From NCBI GenBank assembly GCA_008692225.1, contig VICG01000002.1, positions 512,001 to 576,000 on the forward strand: 64,000 nt of DNA. Reading direction: 5' to 3'. The notes under the pieces were generated by a model. The model searched no databases and was not told the DNA's origin. It worked only from the letters and a program-made list of their open reading frames with translations. Each line of letters begins with the position of its first letter. Positions within the stretch are counted from its first letter, which is position 1. Below, piece after piece: positions 38,059-51,600 of the stretch. This stretch comes from Monilinia fructicola (Eukaryota; Ascomycota; Leotiomycetes; Helotiales; Sclerotiniaceae). Made by a program: the position numbers and the translations under genes.

Positions 38059-40352
38059 ATGAGATTACCAATAACCGACGAAGATAGTGATACCGAGTAC
38101 TATGTCGAGCAGAGCGCATTTGAGTCTGATGATAAGCTTATCATCGCCTTAGATTTCGGCACCACATTCAGTGGTATTGGATATGCATTCGCGAACGAGG
38201 ATAAGCCTGATATTTACTCAATCGAAGACTGGCCAGGTAGCCTTTCGAATCTTTTCATATTATCACCAATTCTCTGCTCCCCTTGCCTGTTCTTCGCTTT
38301 CTCGCAGCCCCCTTCATTATCCAACTCATCCTCATTGTCTTTCCTCTCTCCCAGCAAAATAATAGCAATCCCACTCCTAACAAAACTTAGGACTCGAGCA
38401 ACGCAAGCAGCCCAAAGTACCCACAGTAATCTGCTACGACCCAGAAAGCGAGACAGGATTCACATGGGGTGCCCAATCTCACAGGTGTGAGAAAATCTGT
38501 GGCATGAAACTGCTTCTTGATCCTACTCAAGCCATGCCTGTCTATGTTCCAACATCAAGTACCAGCAAAGAACTTGGGCGCTTGGGTAAGCCGGCTTTAG
38601 ATGTCGCTGCGGACTTTATTGGGGCTATATATGAACATGCCATGACGATCATCGGGAACAAGGTTCCCAGGGGTTACCTCGAAATCTGCCAGAAGCAATT
38701 TGTTGTCTCTGTTCCTGCAGTCTGGTCTGATAAAGCGAAGGACTTGACATTGAAGGTAACGTATCAGACACTCAGGACCTGAGTACTACAATATTAGCTA
38801 ACGACTGGGTCTTCAAAGGCGGCCAAGCGGGCCAACATTCATCCAGTAACTCTCATTACGGAACCGGAAGCCGCCGCCATATACACTTTGCACACGTTAA
38901 AGGATAAGGCACTTTCAGTACTTTATCTCAATTGGAGAATGAAGGCACTTGCTAACAACTAAACAGGTTGGCGATGCATTTGTAATTTGCGACGCAGGTG
39001 GTGGAACTGTTGATCTCATTTCCTACGAAATTACGAGTTTAGTGCCGAAACTCGAATTGAAAGAACTTGTACCAGGCAAAGGTACATTTAGCTCCTCCTA
39101 TCTCGCAAATCTGTCACTAATGAGGTATTAGGTGGAATGGCAGGTTCATTAGGTCTCAACAAGCGATTTGAAGAAGCGGTCAGGGTGCTTGTCGGCGAAG
39201 ATCAATTTCACACCTTACGCAACACCAGGGGTTTTAGCAGCGCTGTCGAACAATTTGATTCATCCGTGAAGATGGCTTTTCGTGGTAAAGAGGACGAGAG
39301 ATACTTCGTAAATTTCCCGATGGCCAAACTCCAGGATGATGAGGACAACAATCTCACTTCAAGTTGCTGGGATATGGGATGGTAGGGAGTGATTGATTAG
39401 ATGTTTATGCCAAAACTAATACTCTTACAGTGAGGATGTCCAGAAAATCTTTGATCCCTTGATCATGGATATTGAAAGATTGGTTGACGAGCAGGTCAAT
39501 CTGGTCAAGGTCAAACGAATGTCGGAAGATCACCCAAAAGCCAAAGAGATAAAGGTATGCTCACATTGCGTCTTTCCTCTACAGTTAGTTGCTCACTGCA
39601 TCTAGGCTATCTTTCTTGTAGGTGGATTTGGTTCTTCGGCCTATCTCAAATCTAGGATTGGGGACTGCCACCCCACTATACAGATAATTCAGCCTCATGA
39701 TGCTTGGGCTGCTATCGTCAAGTAAGGTTCCAAGAGGAAAGGCTTCTAGAAAATTCACTAAGACAATCTGCAGGGGTGCTGTACTTAGTGGGCTTCCACG
39801 CAAGACCCGTAATGTTTCGATAATTTCAACGCAATCGACTCGACATTACGGAGTGAGCGCCAACTCGATTTATGACGCGAAGCGAGATATAGGACGGCCG
39901 ACGAAAGTAGACTGTTATGGAGATGTGAGAACTCAAGCGGTAAGAATGCGCTTCATTAGATGTCACATTGCTCACTAACATAAACTCAGATGACATGGTA
40001 CATTCATCTTGGTGAGGACCTAAAGAGGGACCAAAAGCTTCGATTTCCATTCTTTCGAACTTTGGAAGGTAGCATAACGGACATTGCACTCATCTTCCGA
40101 GATGAACTCCTTCAATGCGAAAGTACTGTTGCTCCTATCCACCCCGGACAAGCAGTCAAGCCAAATTGCGTTTTAAGATCCGATTTGAGGAACGTTGATC
40201 GTTCAAACTTCAAGCAACGAACTTCGCGCTCGGGAATGCCATGCTGGGATGTTCACTATTATCTAGTAGTAACCATCTCATCTGCTGTGATGAAATTCTC
40301 ACTCGAGATCGAGGGCAAGGAAATAGGCAGTGTTGAGGCGAATTATGATTGA
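38059..40352 (+). CDS. HSP70/HSPA12-like ATPase
   Basis: Nine exons: 38059-38236, 38391-38755, 38819-38917, 38967-39081, 39132-39381, 39431-39554, 39606-39721, 39774-39939 and 39990-40352. All introns have GT-AG ends and phases agree throughout, giving 591 residues. The actin-fold nucleotide-binding domain is visible: phosphate-1 loop LDFGTTFSGIGYAF (about residues 32-45), FVVSVPAVWSDKAK, LITEPEAAAIYT, phosphate-2 loop ICDAGGGTVDLISYE and adenosine motif IFLVGGFGSSAYLKSRI. The last ~120 residues (ending FSLEIEGKEIGSVEANYD) form the short beta-rich tail seen in fungal HSP70-like proteins, in place of a standard substrate-binding domain. So it is not a housekeeping chaperone. It lacks an ER signal or an EEVD-type end. 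Substrate and role are unknown in this family. Intact. Confidence 0.92.
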
Positions 40353-41557
40353 TCAGATGTCAGAGAATATAAACAAGAAGTCTTGACTATCGGCCCAGTA
40401 AGGTGGTGAGATTTGTTTGATAGCCTCAATAAAATTGATCATTTGGGATGATAACTGCTTTATTGTGTCGCCCTTTAACATTTACGTCAGAACATAGTGC
40501 CGCAATATCAAAGCCGACAAAGAACAAAGATATTGATCTCTATCTCTTTGACTGTGATATGACTGTTCCTTTCACGAGATGGATGCCAAAGGGACCATGA
40601 ATGGTGCCGAATACCACAATATGCGAGAGAGCGGTTTGTTAGGCAAGAATGTCCTTGGATTCATAAAAACTTGGACCCATTGGTTCTCCAGAGTAACGTC
40701 AATGTCACATTTATTGATGATGAGTATATTCAATGCTGACCAACACGTCATAGCATTCTATTCCATACTTAGCCTCCAAGGAACAATGAACAGCTAAACG
40801 AAGGAAAGGAAAAAACTCAAGAATTTCTTCCCTATTACTACAGTACTTTCTACCGCACTATCCACTATCCTTCTTCAAAACAATCCGGTGCTCCGGATTA
40901 TTCCCTGGATACACTTTCGACTACCCGTGATCGCGTATGCAATGACTGGTTCGTCAGGCCCACCGCCATTTTGGCATCGTCCGTATGCTCCAGAGCAAAA
41001 TGTTAGTTCCCGCTTTATTCACCAAATCTCTTGGAATCTAAAATTCGCAAGGATATTTACTGCAGCACGTACTATTGAGGGTCCTCAATTTCATGATATA
41101 TTCAAAGGCCTTGGAGAGATCACTTGGGGAAGGTTTTCATAATCAACACATCTCTATGGCGGAAATTAGATACTGTCATGATGAGCTAGTTGGATCGGTG
41201 AGCTGAAGAATCTCAGCGCACTTTAGTGTGGTATTCCTGATTCTCTGAGAAAATCCGTGCCTTCAGATTTCAAAATACGTCTGACAATCCGAGAAACTTG
41301 TATGGCTGTTGCTTTGTTGATTGTTCTAGAGCTCGATACCATTTCGGAATAAGCTACCACCATATCAATGTTCAACAAAGAATCACGCTCTAACCCTTAT
41401 GATTCTTGAACATAATATGAAAGGTTCTTTCACAAGAGCAAGACTAGACGCAAGCTGTCATGATGAGATTGCGACTACTTTCAGATTGCCAAAATCCCTA
41501 CCACAAACTTGAGGGAACAATAGATTTTCGACACCCAAAAAAGTACGACTGATCAAG
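40353..41557. other. Intergenic spacer between HSP70-like and coiled-coil B genes
   Basis: 1.2 kb with open frames under 90 codons. The frame at 40888-41142 has no motif. It contains the presumed promoter of coiled-coil gene B. Confidence 0.5.
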
Positions 41558-43067
41558 ATGAAATTCGAAACCCTAGAAGACCTCGACATTTACCATGAAG
41601 ATTACCTTGAAGGTGCTATGGAAATGGTCGGTGGACTTCTCGGGAAAATCCAACATGAACTCGAGAGACTACTGAATGAGGGTTTTCAAGCTATCAAGAA
41701 CCCCGTAAGTTCCCATCCAGTACCACATATCACGAGTTGAAAATCTCAAAGTCCAGAACCTGGTATCATTTCATGCACTGCCCTGCTAACGATTTATTTG
41801 CAGGATGAGTATGATGCTCATGTGAAAGAAAAAGAAGATGCTCGGATCAGATACGAAGAACTGCAAAGCAATTATCAGAAACTGAGAGCCCAACTCGAAA
41901 CATTCATCCGTGAAAAAGCTCGAGCGCCCGATAATGACGCCCGAAATCAAGCCGCATTGCAACTCCGCAGAGCAAATTCGAGAATTCTACAACTTGAGAC
42001 AGATGTCAAAAGACTTCAGGCCGAGTCCATCAATCACGCTCAAGCTCATCCGCCTCCTCAAAATCTGCAACTTTTGAATAAGGAGCTCACAGAAGTTAGG
42101 CGACAGAATACGAAATTACGAAGCGATGCGGATGATAGAGAAAAGCAACTAAAAGATGCCAATTCAAAAACTGCAGCGTTACGCGGGGTGATCATGAAAG
42201 AGGCTTCGAAATACTCGAGAACACATTCGGATGCAGAATTGATCCAAAGCTTGCAAAGGATAACGGATGATGTCCGGAGACTGGCTTCCCGATACTTGAT
42301 CATTACAGAAAGACCAAAGGCAATAGAAGGGCGTAGAGCAAAACCAAGGGACACGTCTCTGCAAAGCCTCTGGAATATGAATCTGCCTAAGCATGCATTA
42401 GCATACAGGGTTCAAGCGGCGATATTTGAATTTTTGAATGCTGAAATCCTCTTGAAGCCGGCGTTTGATCTTGATCACGCAGACAACCACAACGCCATAG
42501 AACCTGGACTTGTAGAATTCGAGAAAATGCTAGAAGGGCTTCCCCAAGGTGATCGTTGTGTAAAGTCGAAAACATCACTGAACCATCACTAATGATTCTA
42601 CAGACAATCTGAATTGCATGCACGAATGGAGAAAACTCACGCTCAAGTGTGCGAAGAGCATCGCAAGGAGAGACACAGGGAAGAAGCTCAATGCTCTTGT
42701 GTCCGAGCTGCGACAATTCTTAGAACCCATACGAGATTGCAAGGTTCACGCGGACGTTCAAAATCACCAAGAGTATCTTGACCGAACATTTCACTTATGT
42801 GCGGACACTTTCAATCTGAGCCAGGCTTTGAGAGCGGAGCCCGGCTGCGAGTTTCAAATCGCGGTCCCAGCGCCAGGAAGTGCAGTACCGAAGGAGTCAG
42901 ATGATGGGCAAGGCCTGCTATCTGTACTTGCCGAGGAGAGAGGTTTCAACGCAGACGTTGCTGGAACGGTTGCGTACACCCTCTTTGGGGCACTAGTGCG
43001 AATCGACAAAGCTTCTGGAATACCAGTTACTTTGAAACCAGCATTACTGATAGTGAAGAGCGTATGA
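41558..43067 (+). CDS. Coiled-coil protein, paralogue B of HSP70-flanking pair
   Basis: Family not recognised. Exons 41558-41704, 41804-42548 and 42604-43067 give 451 residues, with introns of 99 nt (phase 0) and 55 nt (phase 1). Residues 1-49 are an acidic helical segment (ETLEDLDIYHEDYLEGAMEM). Residues about 50-160 form a coiled coil (EKEDARIRYEELQSNYQKL). Then come DAELIQSLQRITDDVRRLA and VEFEKML. The C-terminal domain carries WRKLTLKCAKS, FLEPIRDCK, LCADTFNLSQALR and VAYTLFGALVRI. These blocks align one for one with the gene at 35783-37341, and both introns sit at equivalent places. Same orientation as the HSP70-like gene, 1.2 kb downstream. Predicted cytosolic. Function unknown; a structural or adaptor role for the ATPase is speculation. 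Confidence 0.88.
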
Positions 43068-43855
43068 GAGCCTTGATGATGGTGGAAAGAGTGCTGGCGT
43101 AGAAGTAAATTTAGGTAGCATAATATGGCGGTGCTGGCTAGCGCCTCCCTCCTTCCTCTCAAGACATTTTTGAACCCGGTTTTCAAACTCATGACCATTT
43201 TAAAAGTGGTCGCTTACTTTTGTGATAATATCGCATTCCGTAGAGGAAACCCGACGTGGAATGGCAATCACGATGTTGGCACCGAATGTTAGAACAGACG
43301 CTTGTCTTGGGTGTAACAAATTTCAATCATGTCCACCTACACTGCTTCAACGATGCTCGAAGATAGGTCCCTTTGATCTCATCCCTTTGTTTCACAAAAA
43401 GGAGAAAATTTACACATCAATCTATCACTCAATCCTCACCACGTGGATCAGGTTTCCCTGATACCGTCCGTCCTGAGGTTGGTGACTATTGCAACCGAAG
43501 CAAATCGAGCAAAAGGCATGACTAGGCCAGGTTCTCTTCCGTGGGATTCAGCTGGTCATGAATGACATTCTCGCTTTCAGTGGTTGCATCCAAATATCAA
43601 ATGAAGTATCCCTGCGCATAGGCGTACCTGTTTGGCAGGTGGCTGGAAGGGAGCTGGCAGCCGCAAATATTATGCGATATTACGAGAAGAGCTTTTTTTT
43701 GGTTCACAAAGAGAGCATTTAGTTTTTGGTTGAATTTCATATCATTATTTCATTATAAAGTTAATCATTAGTATAAATATCTGAAGAAGTGTATTTGCGG
43801 AATGCAGGGCCGAGAACTTCTCTACGCTTCATACGACTGTCATGTGTCTTCCTTC
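43068..43855. other. Intergenic spacer
   Basis: Convergent region between coiled-coil gene B and the sugar transporter. Small open frames only. Confidence 0.5.
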
Positions 43856-45668
43856 TTACAACTCCCGGTGAGAAGTTGTAGCGATCTTCTCCTCGTTCAT
43901 CTTACTATCTTCGGGGTCTTCAGCATTAGCAAGGCCAAGTCTCTCATTGATACTCTGCATTCTCGCTTTGTCTGCAGCCGCAATGCTATCAATGCTGCCC
44001 CCGAAATATACATCGAGTTCCTCCAATGTCTTGTCCTTGGTTTCGGGGAAGCATTTCCAAATGAAGAAACCACCGGCAGCACTGAAGACAGCGAAGAAGA
44101 TATATGTACCATACTTCATGGAGTCAAGCATATCTTTAGTGGTCAAGCCGATGATAAAATTGAACATCCAATTGGTGGATGCAACAAGGGAGACACCACG
44201 AGATCTAACACTGGCCGGGAAGATCTCCTGTGCAAGAACCCATGTGACTGGTCCCCAAGAGTAGGCAAAATTGACGGCGAATAGCCAAATGAACACAATG
44301 GCGACCCAGCCTTGTGTAACAGCAAGACCTTCATTAAGGTTCCATTGGTCTTCGTAAGTACCTTCGATAGAAGCCACAACGATATGACAGATACACATAC
44401 CGATGGCACCGGCGATTAGAAAACTCTTACGTCCGAACTTATCAAGATATAAGACCGCTGGCAATGTGAAAAGGACTTGCAAGATACCAGTAACTCCAGT
44501 AGCGAGAAGAGTGGTGGTAGTGCTGGAGAAGCCGAAACTGGAGAAAATCTGAGGAGCATAATACAAGACGGCGTTGATACCAGTAAACTGTTGAAATACC
44601 ATCATGCCACATCCAAGGAAAATTCTCTTGAGTACGTGAGGAACGAACAATGCTTTCCAAGGGGCCAACACTCCACCTTGTCCGATTTGCTCCGCTTGGG
44701 TCTCCTCGTCAAACATTACAGCGGCCTTGATTTCCAGAAATTCAGCTCGCAACAATGGATCATTAGCATCAAGGCGTCTGAGTCTGCAGAGGGAATGGAT
44801 AGCTTCCTCCTCGCGATGCTTCAACATCAACCATCTAGGAGAGAATGGCAAGAAAAACATGCCAATGAACAGGATCCAGGCAGGGATCAATTGCAATACT
44901 AATGGGACTCTCCAGGCGATTTGGTTTTGACCAGTACAGTGATGTCCATGGTTTGCAGCAGCATTATAGGTGCCATCAGGAAGATATGGGTTTGCGATGC
45001 CTTCAGGCTTGCACTTGTTACCACCGGAGAAGGAGAAGCCGAAATCGAGCCAGAAAGCGATGGTCGTGCCGATGGTGATGGAGAGTTGCTGCAGTGAAAC
45101 CAATGATCCTCTAAGCTCGGGAGGTGCAATCTCCGCTTGGTATAGTGGAATGACCATAGAGAACATACCAATCCCCACACCACCAATGATTCGACCAGCA
45201 AAGAAATATGATGGGTTTTGAGCGCCACTCTGTAGACCGGTGCCAAGGGTGAAAATCAATACGGCAACCATCATACTGTATTTTCTAGAAATTTTATCCG
45301 CAAGGTATCCGTTAAAGAGAGCACCGAACCATGCACCAAGTTCAAGTGAGGAAACGAGCCATCCTTGAAGTGTCGATGATGTGAGGGTTGGGAATTCGTT
45401 CTGGAAGTTTTCCATAACAAGAACTGGTGACATGACTCCCTGATCGTAACCTGCCATTTTTCAATATTAGCAGGCGCTCATGGATTTTCTAGGCACAAGA
45501 GCTCGAAATCATGCACTCACCATACATCATACAGCCCAATGATGCGAACAAACATGTCATGAACACGTAAGGATTCTTCAGCATTCCCATCAAACCATGA
45601 GCCTTTGCTGCATTCTGTCGAGCAACGAGCGACTGGCTCGGAGCCCCTTTTTCTGCCATTATGGCCAT
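43856..45668 (-). CDS. MFS sugar (hexose-type) transporter
   Basis: Twelve-segment plasma-membrane sugar:H+ symporter of the sugar-porter family. Exons 45521-45668 and 43856-45450 with a 70-nt phase-1 intron encode 580 residues. The splice restores MMYGYDQGVMSPVL, the family's first-helix motif. Further marks are GYLADKISRKYS, GRIIGGVGIGM, YQAEIAPPELRGS, FSPRWLM, QQFTGINAVLYYAP, WGPVTWVLAQEIFP and PETKDKTLEELD before a ~60-residue charged tail. Two in-frame ATGs compete (45666-45668 and 45657-45659); the upstream one adds three residues. The motifs match fungal glucose/monosaccharide transporters best. The exact sugar cannot be read from sequence alone. Intact. Confidence 0.95.
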
Positions 45669-48600
45669 CGTGAAAGTCTATGATTTGAAGTCCTTGTATC
45701 TTCGACCTGGAGATGGGATAAAAACACAATTGGCGAGAGGAGATGAAACGGAGGCGGGACCCTATGAAGATAGGATGAAAACGATCTCTGGCAAGAGAAG
45801 CATGAGGAAAAGGAACCCTCATATATTTACCAAACTACCTACAGCCTCTTGAGCAAACATACTATTCAAGGATAAACCATTTCCCGCGGAGTTTCCTAAT
45901 GCAGTCTAGACTTGAACATACTAAGAATCGAACAGATGTACCCCTTGATCAAAAGTCCTATCCCCACCCTGAAAGTGGACGCTCTAGGAGTAATACCACG
46001 CGGTAAAGTCTAGCTAGTTGACCATTGATGTATGGAAAGAACTGGGAGAGGAGTTGTGGAAGCCCTGAATGTCACGCGGTGAGCCTGATTCTTTCAACTT
46101 TTCTGCTGCCTATCAGGGCAGCGAGCTCGAATTTCAGCCTGATATCAAGATTTTCTTGATTCTTCATATCTTTTGTCGTTTCAACCACTCTCAGATTGTG
46201 ATTTGCCTACAGAATGTTATGTACCACTTTTCAAATTCTGAAAGCCGTCGAACTTGGGCCGCGTTCCAGTCTGCTGACCAACCTGCCTCCCCTGAGCCGA
46301 GACTCGGATTTCCTCTCCTTTATTCAACGAAAAGCTACTTTTCACTTCTCAATTAGGACTTCGCGCGCGGGACTACCTCTAAGACGTGATGAAAATATTG
46401 GATATTGCCGCGGCATGATGTGTCAAGGCTACAGCATGAACTAGGGGTAGGGATGACAGTGCATGATACGATCCATCATGGGACCAAGGTCTTGGCTTAC
46501 CAACTGTCAGATTGGTTCCGCAAGCCACCCGTCAACAGGCGTGCTGCTCGTCATTTAGATACCATCAAGCTTTGCTTGGCCTTCAACGACATCAAACAAA
46601 TAAGCGCGAGTAACAGATAACTTCGAGGCAAAACGAACAACAAGACATGAAGTAAAAATGACAGCATACGTGCAACTCAAATCTGATAATCAAGTGCAGC
46701 ACTTGCTCTCTCAACTCGAGAAGCATATACAACTCCGCCAAACTCCGCATTTACGAGTTGACACAGGCTGCTGGAAATTTGCGGGCGGTGGATGGACTTG
46801 TCTCCATTGCTATTCGGCCCTTTCTCTCCAGATGGAGTGACTTCTAACCCCGAAGTTTGTCGGGGTAGAGAAAACCCCAACATTACCAAGTATGGAAGGT
46901 TGAGCGAGGAGAAACTGGATCCTACGCTATAGGTGTAAGAGCTTTCGAGTGGGCGTTGAATGATTCTCTTTTTCCTTTGGTAAGCCCTAGTCGCTAGTGG
47001 GGATTCTATAGTGGGGCCATCCATGGGATAGAGAAAAGATGGCCCGGCTTCTGACTTTCTAGAAAATGAAGGGGTGCAGACCAAGTCCGAACTTCCAGCC
47101 TAGGTTTTCAGAATTTGTAAATTAGTCGTTTAGTTTCCAAATGGACCATCCTCCTGGTACCGTAAGAAGGTATATCCACATACCTTGATGATAATGAGGA
47201 AAGAGAATGGAATTTTTGAGATTGATTTCTCCTTCGTATATTCTTTAATCCCAAAACGGGTTGCCGGGATTGACAACCGAGCATTTGTTGACAGCCACAC
47301 AATCTAACAGCATCCACAAAACAGCCAACATCTCATACTGTGTATAGATAATAGCGTAAGGTTCAAGTAGCAACAAACTTACAGTACCAACCAAAAGATT
47401 ATAGAACTAGAGGGTGGATGGAGGGAAACTTCCACCTTGAAGCCGCCTTCGAACCCAAGGCTTGGATGCTGGAACGGCATTAATTACTCGAGTAGACACT
47501 GGACAGCCCCCATTCCCGTGGACAAGTATGATATCCGAGATTTAGCCTATTACCAATCCGAAGGAAATCCAAGTTCGAGACCCCATGGTATGCCGATAAC
47601 CGTTCACCTCATTTTAATTCTACAAAGCCATCATAACTTCTAGGGTTAATCAATCAACAAACGAATCTTCATTTGCACAACGTGCACTCGCGTCAAGAAA
47701 TGCAGTAGAAGGCTCGATCGATGCTTGAATTGGAGGAATCTTTGAAAGGAAAATGGTGACATGGTGACATGGTGACCAACCAGTGCCAGCTACGTATATG
47801 GCAACGTCAACGGGCGTTGATACCCGTGGACATTCAGTACCTTTCCCAAATGAACACGCGTCAGCGTAGGTGGGACCCACCATCACGTGAAATTTGGAAA
47901 CGATCCATAATAAGTCTGCAGGCACGAGCTCTATCGTCGCATCTCGAGAGTGAGAATGGCAAGAATGAGTTTGGAGATGCTAGAAATACCTAGGTAGTGC
48001 TCTCTCTAGATGAAGATGGGTAACGTGTGTCGAACGGAAGAAAAAGCCACGAATAAGCCAGTTTAAGAAAGTCCATCATGGGAATTGTCACAGTGTGATC
48101 ACAGGTTTTTGTTCTCGAGTAGAACATTTCATATCGTTTTCAACATGCGGGCTACATGATCCTCCCATCAGATAATTTGGCAAATGGTCTATCAATTGTT
48201 AGGAGGGTGGCAGAGTCAATGCCTTGTTTGGTAGCACTTCTCGCCGACGAGATCAGATGAGATAACCCAGTCGAATGGTTCTACGGCAGAATCTATACGA
48301 CTTCTAAGCGAATAGACATCTGTAGTAGTAGTCTTGTCAATGTTGATGTTTACTTCGCTTCTGCATTCTCCGCGATTTTATCTTATTGCAATAAAACCAC
48401 CGAGAGAGGTCCTCTTCAAGCCTGTGTGGGCTGTAGCAGATCAGGCATAAAACTATATGATGGATCTGCAGTTGCGGAGCCGTGGGGAATCGGTCCTTTC
48501 CCCAGATATACCCCAATATTCAAAAGTTTGTTCCAAAATATATCTCCATCGATGAATACGACTATCTCCACGAAAGCATGTCGTCTGTCAGTAACAGTGG

Positions 48601-51600
48601 CATGTATATCCATTATTTTCTAATACAATAACTCGATATCATGAATTTTGTCGACTTGGGTCCGCTCCGGTTCTGACGAAGCAGAACATCCCAGCTGGCA
48701 CGAGTCTGGTGAGCGTCTAGTCGCTTGCAAGTAGCCCATGTGTTGCCCAGCCCATTCAGTTGGTCAGCTTTTCTGAAAACGAAGATTTTTCCATTCCACG
48801 AACTTATTAGCCATATAACGGGAAAGTTAAATGTAGGACTTAGCATCCAGTGATGTTACCTGAGCCAGCGGGAAAGATCAAACTGGCTTACTTATAAGTC
48901 ATCAGAAAGGCTGGTACTATAGATTTGGTACTATAAATTTATCCACGTACGGGAAATTGATGAATTTGCCAATGTCCCTGATACTTTACCAATTGGTGAT
49001 GATATGGGAACTTTAATAACAAGCAAATTAAGGAGCACCCTGAGAGGGGTTGTGCTCCCCGGAAAAGCTGGAAAAGCTTCAATAGCTAGATGTGCAGCCA
49101 AATATCAGATGTGCAACCAAATATCTGATCTACAGCTCATAGGAGAAATATTATACATTCCGGAGAAAGTCTAGATTCCAGACAGGCAACAAAAGATCCT
49201 ACTCCAAAAGAAGAGAAGATGATTGCACCACTCGTAGAAGCATAGCGATCTTCATATCTCGTGAACTCTTCTTGTATATTCAAAAGTTTGTATATAGTCT
49301 AGTAATTACCGAGCAGACCTATAGGAATAGAGGAACTTGGAATCGTGCTTACATGAATGAGCGAATGACAGTGGTCAGATTCATGCTAGCCATCTTCACC
49401 CGCATCACCAGAATCGATGATATCAGCATTGATATATGTCCGATTTCTTTTTCGTGGCGCGTCGGTGCTCTTGAGTCATAGCTGTGATGTATTTCCGGTT
49501 CCTAGGATGAGTAAATATTGTTGCTTGTCTGGAATTGAGATTGCCCCCGAAGTTAAAAAGAACTCGTCAGCCAGATTCCGTGTGCGGATCTATGCGAACA
49601 AACTTGCCCCATCACGCGAACATCGTACCACTTTGGTTGTGAGAGTTGATAGTCATCCTCTCATCTAGCTTCATCAATCATTCACTCAATGTCTTACTAT
49701 ATTTTTGGACTCATAGTAGAGTGAATTGATATCACAGTTCATGACAAGCATAAATGAAATAAACTTGCTATATGGCAGCTGCTCCTCAAATACTCAGACC
49801 AAAAGGTAAAAGCGTGAGCGTTGTATGAAGGATCCGGATAAATCTTAGCCTGATTCCTTTAGAATTGAGGATATACGTGCATATGGATACCTTCACAGTT
49901 TATAAGAAACGTTGAACCGGGCTGTCTGAGATTAACCTAAAAATCCACCATAACTAGGCGACACCTAAAAGATATTGGGATGATATGGGTTCTATCAGCT
50001 GCAAATCATGGAAAACGACGACAATCATCTGTTAATGGCAGTGCTTCAGATTGCAATATTATGGAGCGAGTACAAATGAATGTACTCAGTTCACCCCCGC
50101 CCTGGATGAGAAGCCTCGACTTACATCTTGAACCATTACAAATGATAAGCCTTCAATAGTACACCACCTGCAAGCTCTAGAAGAGCTAACCATGAGAGTA
50201 TTATCGAAATTTAGGAGCGCGATTTCATTCCTAGAATTTGGAGATATTTATACTCGGGTCTATTTTCCTATTTTAGCATCTTAATGTTCACTGTTCTCAT
50301 TCATCCCATATGCAAAGAATCTGTAATATCCTTAGTACATCTGAACACCCCCAACTCAAACAACCTGCTCCTCTTCAAGCAACCAAAATCCTTAGGCTTA
50401 ACTTGATCTATATTCAAATGAGCACTCATGTACAATCTCTCACGACATCACTTTATCAGGCCTCCTTTCCGCTTCCTATTGGAGAAAACCAGCAGAATTG
50501 CGTTTGAAATCTCAATCTCACCCTATACATCACCTTGCCAATATACCACAACGCGCAGCCTCATCGGTGTCAAATCTACTCGAGTTGGATATTCACGGCC
50601 TGGGAGAAATTACTTGCACGATTTGTAAACTAGGACGAGAGCGAAATAGGATGGATAAGCAGTTCAATCGACCCTGCAAAGGCCTTGATGGAAATCTTCA
50701 AAATTTCCAGACAACAATCATCATGAATGACAGTGTGTTTGTCCGCTTGGGATCGGCAGCAGCTCTACGACAGCGGTCACTAAAGTAGGGAGATGCAAAT
50801 TCGAAAAGCCATGTGCAAACAAACCTAGGAGGAGAAAAGTTTATGTTGACATACAGATTTCTCTTCGTATCTTGAAGGCGAAAATGTATTGAATTCTCCG
50901 TCGATACGCAACATAGTGTACGAATGTGCTTCTCATATAGCTCTGTATGACATATATGCTCCCCTTGGCAAGGAATAGGTACCGCACATGGTTTTTGAGG
51001 CAGTTTTCGGGCCGCTTTATCTTCTCTCTTGATCATGTGGTCCATCTACACACTTTGATCTCCTCGTCATTACAGACGCGAATGGTTCAGAGTATCTATA
51101 TAAGCCCTGACATCCGCACAGCTTGGTAATTATTTCAGTCAACAATGCAGTTCGATACGACGGTCTTTAGTGAGATGTCGTAGTATATCGTCTGAATCGT
51201 TGATAAACCAAAGTTGGAGCCATACACCCCTTTGTAATAAGATGCCAACAATCTCGCTTTGACTGGATATGAGGGTATTCGTTACTTGATCGACAACAAC
51301 ATTGATCTAGTGAGTGACAAGGATCCCTCGTCAATGAAAGGCATTGGTGATAGTCTGGAACCACTGGCAATGGTCAGCTACAGTTTTCTCAGCTATCAGG
51401 AGTTCATGCAGTGGAATGCTCTCGGCAGTAAAGGAAAAGGCTATTGGAGTTAAAGATGGCGATCGTAACAGCGTGTAGAGCATGCGTCGCTTGATTTCTT
51501 GTATCCTTATAGCTTTCTGTTCGATACCAGAGTACTCCTCTGCGATTTGACTCGAGAATTGTGATCATGAATTGAATGACTATTCACTCAAAAACTGTAC

